This document shows positions 1-5,168 of a stretch of DNA of 9,948 nt, piece after piece. This stretch comes from Candidatus Aegiribacteria sp. GTDB lineage: Bacteria > Fermentibacterota > Fermentibacteria > Fermentibacterales > JCC-6. Position 1 is the first letter of the stretch. Every line of letters begins with the position of its first letter. The stretch covers positions 1 through 9,948 of the forward strand of contig JAUVUL010000026.1 in NCBI GenBank assembly GCA_030600975.1, given 5' to 3'. A model generated the notes under the pieces. The model made no database searches. It was not told where the DNA came from and was given only the letters and a program-made list of their open reading frames with translations. The position numbers and the translations under genes were made by a program.

Positions 1-2
1 GA

Positions 3-473
3 GCTATACCATATATGGCTAGTAGACAGGATCCTATTGTTTCTGATAGATTAAAACAACATTTGAGTAATATATTGAAGGAAGCAATTAGTAATCCTCA
101 AAAGCAGGATCATAGAAACATTGTAACTGAAGTTCTACTTGCGGATGAACCGCTGGAAGAAATTGTGAAGCAATATGTTTTCACTCGGTTTAATGGAAGC
201 ATGCAAAGTCTTGATGCTTTATTCAATGTAGCGAAATTACTAGATATAAATGATGCATATATTGTCTCTAAGAAAAAAGAGATCGCTAATGTGTTTAAAG
301 CTAGAAATGAAATAGTGCATGAGCTTGATATGGATCCATTCGGAGTAAGAAGAAAGAGAATCCAAAGAAAAGTACATGATATTAATAATATGTGTAGATT
401 GCTTAAGCGTATATCTATAGAAACGATAGATCTGGTTGAAAGAAGAATAGATACCATAAAGAGTAGTTATTGA
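3..473 (+). CDS. Small HEPN-domain protein, possibly 5'-partial
   Basis: The protein is about 152 residues from the first ATG at 15, but the frame stays open to the window edge and no convincing ribosome binding site precedes that ATG. The true start may lie outside the window. The product is predicted to be almost wholly alpha-helical and charged. Near residues 95-104 it has the run KARNEIVHEL, which fits the R-x4-H motif of HEPN domains, the RNase or RNA-binding fold found in many toxins, defence proteins and RNA-processing factors. R97, N98 and H102 would be the active-site residues. HEPN proteins often pair with a nucleotidyltransferase or an antitoxin; no such gene lies downstream, so any partner would be to the left. 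The motif is seen directly. The nuclease role is inferred, and the exact HEPN subfamily (RiboL-PSP or MAE_28990-like) is a guess. Confidence 0.7.
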   Translation, partial: AIPYMASRQDPIVSDRLKQHLSNILKEAISNPQKQDHRNIVTEVLLADEPLEEIVKQYVFTRFNGSMQSLDALFNVAKLLDINDAYIVSKKKEIANVFKARNEIVHELDMDPFGVRRKRIQRKVHDINNMCRLLKRISIETIDLVERRIDTIKSSY

Positions 474-628
474 AAGGCATATATTAACTATAATCTAAAT
501 AGTTCATACACAACAGCATAATATCTAACGTCAATCGATTATTTTAGGAGCTGATCTCCTTGCGATGGTTTCCATTTTTGTTTTAGGAAAAAATACTCAA
601 AAGGAAGATTTAGGGCGTAAAGATAAGG

Positions 629-1495
629 CTAATCCTTAGTCATTCCGCTAATACAGTCTGTGTCTTCTTTCGTTTTGTCCAGCATCGATGGGTACCGCTT
701 TCTTCGATTCAGTGCAAACATGAGAGGGATTATCAGGTATAAAAAGCCGACCACAAAAAAACCGATTCGAGAATCGGAGTAGGAGGTCGAATCTCCATTC
801 GAACTAGAATCGAGAATATTTATTACTGGAGCAATCCAACTCGACGGAAGGACGCTAAGCAGAACAGAGACAGAACCCAGAATTGTAATAATATATAGAT
901 AATATTTAGTCTTCCTTAAAAATATCGATAAATATCGATTGAAAGTCCCCGAAGATTCCAGTCTGGATATAGTTTGAACACCTTTAGGGATTCCCCGAAT
1001 TGAGCCAAGCACCTTCGATTTATCAAACTCCCTAGTATGCAAAATATCGATACGTGCTCCATCTCCAGGATCAAGGTAGTCAAAAGAAATGAATGTTTTG
1101 TTCTGCATATCTTCAGGAGTAGTCACCTGTACTTTATTGACGGCACGCGTTCGGGTGGCAACAAGTGCCTTTAAAATCCTGTCCTGGGGGCGTAGTTCGA
1201 ACCGTAGAGGGTCGTCTCCTACTATTTGGTTACCACGAACGGTTTGTTTACCAGCGTTCCAAAGGTAGAGCATAGTAGAGCTCAAAGACGGAACTGCTTT
1301 ACCTTCAAACAGAATTTCAACTTCGTCAGGCAGTTCCTGTTCCGTTTTACCGATAAGGTGCAGGCTCTTCATCTGGCAAGTGGGTCGTGCTCCAATTCTA
1401 GAGTTTCGGTACAGAACAATACCTACAACACCCACAAGCGCACCCAGTATTCCAAAGACGGATCCAACCCACCCTTGATTCAGTAAATCAATCAT
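629..1495 (-). CDS. Membrane protein of unknown function with three predicted helices
   Basis: This is a 288-residue protein that I do not recognise as a named family. A hydrophobic helix lies at about residues 10-29, right after the N-terminus. A soluble, mostly beta-looking domain follows at about 40-185, and includes the run LYLWNAGKQTVRG near residue 77. Two further helices lie at about 198-217 and 243-262. The tail is short and charged (RRKRYPS onward). The start ATG at 1493-1495 is preceded by GAAAGAGAG, a fair ribosome binding site, and a sigma70-like promoter lies about 55 bases upstream. The gene converges on the HEPN gene, so the two are not co-transcribed. The architecture suggests a membrane-anchored sensor or effector with its middle domain on one side of the membrane. 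That is inference from topology only. Confidence 0.8.
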   Translation of the reverse strand: MIDLLNQGWVGSVFGILGALVGVVGIVLYRNSRIGARPTCQMKSLHLIGKTEQELPDEVEILFEGKAVPSLSSTMLYLWNAGKQTVRGNQIVGDDPLRFELRPQDRILKALVATRTRAVNKVQVTTPEDMQNKTFISFDYLDPGDGARIDILHTREFDKSKVLGSIRGIPKGVQTISRLESSGTFNRYLSIFLRKTKYYLYIITILGSVSVLLSVLPSSWIAPVINILDSSSNGDSTSYSDSRIGFFVVGFLYLIIPLMFALNRRKRYPSMLDKTKEDTDCISGMTKD

Positions 1496-1551
1496 GCGTA
1501 CTCTCTTTCAAAAAAATCGAATAGTGGCTGCTTAATTCTGCTTTAGCATTT

Positions 1552-1580
1552 ATTCTATGAGAAAAAAGAGCGTATAACAA
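1552..1580 (-). promoter_or_regulatory. Predicted sigma70-type promoter for the membrane protein gene
   Basis: On the minus strand TTGTTA (1575-1580) and TAGAAT (1552-1557) are separated by exactly 17 bases. This would start transcription near 1545 and give a leader of about 50 bases before the ATG at 1495. The match is 4/6 at -35 and 5/6 at -10. The region is AT-rich, so a chance match is possible. Confidence 0.4.
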
Positions 1581-1591
1581 GAGGTCAAGGA

Positions 1592-1699
1592 ATGTTGTCT
1601 TTTGGGGTTATTAAGCTTCTGCTAGAGTTCGAAAAGCGTCCACCACGGGGTACCAAAGTTCAAAAAGGGGTGGCTCTATTACCATTCCCAATTCGGTGA
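1592..1699 (+). other. Possible 35-codon ORF spanning a 30-bp repeat copy
   Basis: An ATG at 1592 lies 7 bases after an AGAGG string and opens a 35-residue frame that ends at TGA 1697-1699. The frame passes straight through the 30-bp repeat (reading PPRGTK there). The same frame is not open across the other repeat copies, so translation is doubtful. The remaining sequence of this gap between genes (1496-1881) shows no homology I recognise. Confidence 0.12.
1626..1655 (+). repeat. 30-bp dispersed repeat, copy 1
   Basis: The copy has the form AGTTC, eight variable bases, then the 17-base core TCCACCACGGGGTACCA (core at 1639-1655). The core is identical in three copies in the window (see 2608-2637 and 2676-2705). 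Read on the minus strand, all copies spell W-Y-P-V-V-[DE]-x-[FL]-R-T, but each frame stops shortly afterwards. Confidence 0.8.
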
Positions 1700-1881
1700 C
1701 CTTGCAGAAATAGCACTACCCATTTGCAGATGCTGTTTCAGCATTAGGGAGAAACCTGGAGGAACTGTGAACATGCATAGACCTGCAAATGTGTTGAACC
1801 TTAACTTTTCAGAATCGGGGAAGAAATATACGTTCTAGAATGTGCGGAATGATTAGTTCTACACAGTAGCTGATACACAGC

Positions 1882-2394
1882 TCACTGAACGTTTTCTCTC
1901 CCCCTCTGCAGGAGAACCTGGATCACTGACATAGCAGGATCATGGATTGTGATGAATGCTGTTTCCGCTTCATCCATGCCCGGGAACCATGCCTGCATGG
2001 AAACCTCACTTGTTGCTTGTGATAGTGGCCTGTGGTAGTGGCTCATGATGGCCCACAGCTCCTCAGGATATACAATGATGGTGTATCTCTGGTCTCCCTT
2101 TGAATAGGAGAGGGTATTCTGGCTGTAGATCAGAAATTCATCTCCGGCCCTTACGGTGAAGTGGGCATCCTCACTGCACATGCTGTCCCAGAGCTCCCTC
2201 AAGGATCTGTAACCCAGAGGAATTCCGTACTCCCACTGAATCGGATCGCAATGATTGATGACTATGATGACAACTCCATCATCTGCCTGAGTGGTATGAA
2301 ACGGGTATTCCATGAAGGGATTCTGATATGTGATCTGAAATGCTGTGGCAGTAAAGGATACAACGATTAAGAAAAGTGGTAGCAGTCTTTTCAT
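1882..2394 (-). CDS. Small secreted protein of unknown function
   Basis: The product is 170 residues long with a clear Sec signal peptide (basic MKRLL, hydrophobic core to about residue 17, likely cleavage after TATA or FQ). The frame is open further upstream, but I place the start at the ATG at 2392-2394. AAGGAGGTGA, an almost perfect ribosome binding site, lies 5 bases before that ATG, and the signal peptide begins exactly there. The mature part, about 150 residues, has aromatic and beta-strand-rich stretches (for example RYTIIVYPEELW near residue 103) and two cysteines. It has no lipobox and no C-terminal sorting domain. I do not recognise the family. It stands alone with its own promoter candidate, and no terminator was seen after the stop. 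Confidence 0.8.
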   Translation of the reverse strand: MKRLLPLFLIVVSFTATAFQITYQNPFMEYPFHTTQADDGVVIIVINHCDPIQWEYGIPLGYRSLRELWDSMCSEDAHFTVRAGDEFLIYSQNTLSYSKGDQRYTIIVYPEELWAIMSHYHRPLSQATSEVSMQAWFPGMDEAETAFITIHDPAMSVIQVLLQRGRENVQ

Positions 2395-2416
2395 ACTTAT
2401 CACCTCCTTCGGATGT

Positions 2417-2446
2417 ATAATAGCTTCGCTAATATTGTTCCTGCAA
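2417..2446 (-). promoter_or_regulatory. Candidate promoter of the small secreted protein gene
   Basis: On the minus strand TTGCAG (2441-2446) and TATTAT (2417-2422) are 18 bases apart. The predicted start point falls right at the edge of the ribosome binding site (2400-2409), which would leave a very short leader. The match is fair but the region is AT-rich. Confidence 0.3.
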
Positions 2447-2607
2447 GTAATTATAATATCTTTCACATCCTCTGGTAGAGTTGCTATAATCAAAATGTAT
2501 ATTGTGCATATCATCAGTATTAGCTTAATGAACTGATATCTCTATCTTGACCGATTCGAGTTAAATCCAAGTGTCAATTCAAGAGCTCAAGCTCCCGTAA
2601 AGACAAA

Positions 2608-2637
2608 AGTTCTAAGAGTGTCCACCACGGGGTACCA
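2608..2637 (+). repeat. 30-bp dispersed repeat, copy 2
   Basis: The layout matches the copy at 1626-1655: AGTTC, eight variable bases, and the identical 17-base core at 2621-2637. It lies 38 bases before copy 3. Confidence 0.8.
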
Positions 2638-2675
2638 AATATCAGAGTTTAGAACTCATTTCCAGCCACGGTTAC

Positions 2676-2705
2676 AGTTCGGAATACTTCCACCACGGGG
2701 TACCA
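2676..2705 (+). repeat. 30-bp dispersed repeat, copy 3
   Basis: This is the third copy, with its core at 2689-2705 and the same AGTTC at the left edge. The variable middle differs from the other two copies, so only the two ends of the unit are conserved. Confidence 0.8.
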
Positions 2706-2727
2706 CAGACTGTGTCTTTATTCTTCT

Positions 2728-2752
2728 ATGACGCTGATGACGCAAATGACGC
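2728..2752 (+). repeat. Three tandem ATGACGC units with a 9-base period
   Basis: ATGACGC occurs at 2728-2734, 2737-2743 and 2746-2752, separated by the dinucleotides TG and AA. The array is too short to call an iteron set with any confidence. No origin, replication gene or regulator lies next to it. Confidence 0.6.
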
Positions 2753-2790
2753 TATTTTGAGAACATAAAGATTTGCTTGATTCAGGCTAT

Positions 2791-2907
2791 GATGCCAAGT
2801 CGTTCTAGCTTCTTGGCTCCCTGTTTTACTCCTTTGTAAATCCACTGAACGGATACTGTTGGAATTGTGTACGAATCGGGTGCATATACCGTCCCCGCTA
2901 CCAAATC
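2791..2907 (-). repeat. ~117-bp imperfect direct repeat, copy A
   Basis: This copy aligns with 4219-4336 over its whole length with one single-base gap. The most conserved part is the last 19 bases, CCGTCCCCGCTACCAAATC, which are identical. Strand is given as minus because, read that way, both copies begin DLVAGTV and share WIY, VKQGA and R-x-G spacing, with differences concentrated at third codon positions. The plus-strand end also resembles a tRNA 3' end (acceptor strand plus CCA), but no matching 5' half exists. A terminator-like hairpin starts one base after the repeat. Confidence 0.7.
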
Positions 2908-2908
2908 T

Positions 2909-2942
2909 AACCCCGGCTTCATGCCGGGGTTTTCTCTTTTTC
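2909..2942 (+). terminator. Rho-independent terminator hairpin after repeat copy A
   Basis: A perfect 9-bp stem (AACCCCGGC with GCCGGGGTT) closes a 5-base loop and is followed by the T-rich run TTCTCTTTTTC. It would end plus-strand transcripts coming from the repeat side and would insulate the ATPase promoter just downstream. Confidence 0.8.
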
Positions 2943-2988
2943 CGGATCGGACGCATAAATCGTGACTCAATCCGTGAACTGCCGACAC

Positions 2989-3017
2989 TTGCATCCCTGG
3001 TAGACAATCACTATAAT
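2989..3017 (+). promoter_or_regulatory. Sigma70-type promoter of the AAA+ ATPase gene
   Basis: TTGCAT (2989-2994) and a perfect TATAAT (3012-3017) are separated by 17 bases. Transcription would begin near 3024 and give a leader of about 37 bases before the ATG at 3061. This is the best promoter match in the window, and it sits directly behind the 2909-2942 terminator. Confidence 0.6.
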
Positions 3018-3060
3018 TCGGTCGTAAAATGGCATTACAATTTCCGAATTAAGGGGTATA

Positions 3061-4245
3061 ATGGAATTAGCACCTCGATTTCTTAAGCAACCTCCTGATG
3101 AAAGTTTCTTTCTCTTTGGTGCAAGAGGTACCGGTAAATCAACCTGGTGCCTTCAGGAATACAGCAATGCTGCAAGGCTTGATCTACTCGCTCCAGATGT
3201 TCTGAGAGCTTATACAGCAAAGCCGGAAAGGCTCAAGGAATACACACTGGGTCAACCTGATGGAGCCACGATAATAATCGATGAAGTCCAAAAAGCACCT
3301 GAACTGTTATCGGTTGTACACTCCATAATGGAGCTTAAACGGGGGTACAAGTTCATACTCACCGGTTCCAGCTCGCGAAAACTCAAGCATACCGGTGTGG
3401 ATATGCTGGCGGGACGAGCTCTTCTACGAATAATGCATCCTTTCATGGCGGGTGAACTGGGGAAACACTTCTCACTCGAGACTGCCCTAGAACAGGGAAT
3501 GCTCCCCGTTGTATGGGATTCATCCGCGCCTTCGGATATACTGAAAAGCTATGTAGGAATCTATCTTCGGGAAGAGGTAATGATGGAAAGCCTTGTGAGA
3601 AATCTCGGTAATTTTTCCAGGTTCCTTGAAGCTGTGAGTTTTTCCCACGGGCAGGTTCTCAACATCAGTAATGTCGCAAGGGAATGCAGTGTTCAGAGAA
3701 AATCTGTTGAAGGCTACATCTCAATCCTGGAGGATCTGCTCCTGGCTTCGAGGGTTCCGGTCTTCCAAAGAAGAGCAAAGCGCGCTGTAATATGGCATCC
3801 AAAATTCTATTATTTTGATACTGGAGTATTCAGAAGCCTCAGACCTAAGGGACCGTTGGACAGTCCTGAGGAAATCAACGGTGCAGCTCTTGAAGGTCTG
3901 GTATTTCAGCATCTCAGAGCATGGTCAGACTACAGAAGACAGGATGTGAAACTGTATTACTGGAGGACCAGATCAGGCACCGAGGTAGACTTTATTCTGT
4001 ACGGGACCGGATGTTTCCGGGCAATTGAAGTGAAGAACACTGCAGAAATTAGAAGCGGAGACTTAAAACCTCTGAAATCATTCAGAGATGATTATCCTGA
4101 ATGCACTCCTCTTATGCTTTACAGAGGTACTTCACCTATGGTTATCGACGATATTCTGTGCATACCTGTATATCGGTTTCTCGAAGAACTTCATCCGGAC
4201 AAAGGACTTCCGCAAAGGCATTCCCTATCCGCTTCATTTTCCTAG
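3061..4245 (+). CDS. AAA+ ATPase with C-terminal DUF4143 domain
   Basis: This 394-residue protein has the standard AAA_14 plus DUF4143 architecture. A Walker A motif GARGTGKST lies at residues 20-28 and a Walker B motif IIIDE at 71-75. A sensor-like strand FILTGSSS lies at 98-105. The region from about 200 looks like a helix-turn-helix, and the C-terminal domain contains a PD-(D/E)xK-like set: E278 in ALEGLVF, E308/D310 in GTEVDFI, and E323/K325 in IEVK. Length and order match complete family members, which are common, often multicopy, and of poorly known cellular role. The start ATG follows AAGGGG with a short 4-base spacer. The last nine codons lie inside repeat copy B, so the extreme C-terminus may derive from the repeat rather than the family. 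It is monocistronic, with its own promoter. Confidence 0.9.
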   Translation: MELAPRFLKQPPDESFFLFGARGTGKSTWCLQEYSNAARLDLLAPDVLRAYTAKPERLKEYTLGQPDGATIIIDEVQKAPELLSVVHSIMELKRGYKFILTGSSSRKLKHTGVDMLAGRALLRIMHPFMAGELGKHFSLETALEQGMLPVVWDSSAPSDILKSYVGIYLREEVMMESLVRNLGNFSRFLEAVSFSHGQVLNISNVARECSVQRKSVEGYISILEDLLLASRVPVFQRRAKRAVIWHPKFYYFDTGVFRSLRPKGPLDSPEEINGAALEGLVFQHLRAWSDYRRQDVKLYYWRTRSGTEVDFILYGTGCFRAIEVKNTAEIRSGDLKPLKSFRDDYPECTPLMLYRGTSPMVIDDILCIPVYRFLEELHPDKGLPQRHSLSASFS

Positions 4246-4336
4246 CTCCTTGCTTTACTTGTATGTAGATCCAATGTGCCGTTATAAGTGATATGTGTTC
4301 CGCATCGGTTCCAAATACCGTCCCCGCTACCAAATC
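4219..4336 (-). repeat. ~117-bp imperfect direct repeat, copy B
   Basis: This is the counterpart of 2791-2907. It starts inside the last codons of the ATPase gene and ends in the shared 19-base string. On the plus strand the last 34 bases could form a T-arm-like hairpin (CGGT, loop TCCAAAT, ACCG) followed by a 7-base acceptor strand, A and CCA. On the minus strand it is read in the same frame as the recombinase relic to its right, without a stop between them. Confidence 0.7.
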
Positions 4337-4588
4337 GTACTCAGAGGCGTTCAGTAATTCTAAAAGACTGAACGCCTTTGACATAGGTGGGTTCAAAAAC
4401 CCCTTTTCCGAATCGTACATCAAACCGTCCGGAAACAGTGCTTTCTGCAATCTGATACGCGCATCTATATCGCTGTCCTACCATAAGATATCTGCCTTTT
4501 CAATCATCTCGAAAGCATGGTTCAAATACTCTTCGAACTCGTCCTGCTTCATGGGTGAGGTTTGTACCAATGTGGGGTTTCGCATGGA
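4337..4588 (-). pseudogene. Serine site-specific recombinase, C-terminal relic
   Basis: The minus-strand reading begins just after a TGA at 4589-4591 and holds the characteristic end of large resolvase-type serine recombinases. These are a helix FEEYLNHAFEMIEKADILW, a D-S-D-I step, then LQKALFPDGLMYD and a final FSLLELL. An in-frame TAG at 4478-4480 interrupts it. The catalytic N-terminal resolvase domain and zinc-ribbon region are absent, so this is a broken remnant. Family members use a serine nucleophile to integrate or excise mobile DNA. The frame runs on without a stop into repeat copy B, which makes the repeat a candidate for the old element boundary. The family call rests on the pattern of the last ~70 residues and is inferred from memory of the family. 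Confidence 0.65.
4342..4380. terminator. Long hairpin after repeat copy B, terminator-like
   Basis: A stem of up to 14 bp, including one G-T pair (4342-4355 with 4367-4380), closes an 11-base loop. There is only a three-base T run within the stem and no T tract after it, so intrinsic termination is doubtful. Its position matches the hairpin after copy A. It also lies inside the C-terminal codons of the minus-strand recombinase relic. Confidence 0.45.
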
Positions 4589-4633
4589 TCAGAGGGCTTC
4601 TTCATTGACGGCTGCGGAGTTTGGGTAGTGTGG

Positions 4634-4906
4634 TCAGTTTCGCGTAGCGAAATTGGATGATATTGGGTCGGATATACTGTTTTGGGTTATTTTGGTAAAA
4701 TGGTGCAAATCCAGTTTCCTTATGTTAAGATTCACCAGAGAGAAATCCACCAGCCTGAGTTTTATCTGGACTTCCATGAAATACCTGTCTTCATTGAGTT
4801 GTATTTTGGGCATACTTGAGGATTTTTCCGCGACTTCAAGAGACTTCATGAAACCTGCAAGAATGTCCCGGTTAGAAGTAATCCCAATCCTGTCAGGGAT
4901 TCTATA
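4634..4906 (-). pseudogene. Degraded coding fragment of unknown origin
   Basis: A minus-strand frame of about 90 codons ends at TGA 4634-4636. It contains a plausible protein-like stretch (SNRDILAGFMKSLEVAEKSS, then beta-like alternation), and an ATG at 4847-4849 could start it. There is no clear ribosome binding site and I do not recognise it. The same frame continues after stops into the recombinase relic at 4337-4588, and a neighbouring frame overlaps at its upstream edge, which fits a decayed region. Confidence 0.3.
4638..4652. repeat. Short perfect hairpin (TTTCGC/GCGAAA)
   Basis: TTTCGC and GCGAAA are separated by GTA. Counting an outer G-T and A-T pair, the stem reaches 8 bp. It sits at the end of the 4634-4906 fragment and could be a small palindromic repeat. 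There is only one copy in the window. Confidence 0.3.
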
Positions 4907-5070
4907 TTATGGTTATTGTCTCGGTTACGATCACCGGTAATCCAGGTTGAATAGGCTTCAGTGATCTGTTGCAGATCCGAATCCTGAAGCGCTACCCTTT
5001 GCTCGTCGGTGGGATCCGGGCTTCCTTCCTCGCCGAAATCTGTCAGGGTCACTTGATTCGGGGAAACCTA
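4846..5070 (-). pseudogene. Fragment resembling a type I methyltransferase (HsdM-like) C-terminal part
   Basis: A minus-strand frame of about 70 codons reads LTDFGEEGSPDPTDEQ near its start and later DLQQITEAYSTWITG. The second run resembles the helix near the C-terminus of type I restriction N-6 DNA methylases (a D-L-x-x-I-x-x-x-Y-x-x-W pattern). The characteristic downstream L-T-P-G-R-Y-V-G box is not present. The frame begins at a GTG with an upstream TAG and ends at TGA 4846-4848, so it cannot be a complete gene. The assignment is weak; it could be an unrelated fragment. Confidence 0.3.
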
Positions 5071-5168
5071 GAGCCAGCAAATGTATATCTCCCTTCTGTA
5101 GATTCAGTAGCTACACTACGTTTCTCTATACACATCTATTAGAAGATCAGTGAACAACTGGAGCAGAG

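Noticed and set aside
565..639. 24-codon plus-strand ORF between the HEPN and membrane protein genes
   Set aside because: There is no usable ribosome binding site (AGGAG is 14 bases away), and its end overlaps the convergent gene.
1773..1838. 21-codon ORF on the plus strand with a GGAGG upstream
   Set aside because: It is very short, the ribosome binding site is 10 bases away, and it has no recognisable homology. It reads like a fragment.
2395..2514. Upstream extension of the small secreted protein to a start at 2514
   Set aside because: The internal ATG at 2392-2394 has a near-perfect ribosome binding site and begins a canonical signal peptide; the extension has neither.
2608..2705. Two 30-bp repeats separated by 38 bases, CRISPR-like spacing
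   Set aside because: There are only two adjacent units, the repeat interior is not conserved, a third unit lies almost 1 kb away, and there is no cas gene or leader.
2726..3086. Several overlapping ORFs on both strands between repeat copy A and the ATPase start
   Set aside because: They run through the terminator hairpin and repeat, lack ribosome binding sites, and look like readings of structured non-coding DNA.
4303..4331. tRNA gene ending in CCA at repeat copy B (and similarly copy A)
   Set aside because: The T-arm and acceptor 3' strand are suggestive, but no complementary 5' acceptor strand, D-arm or anticodon arm exists at the required distance upstream.
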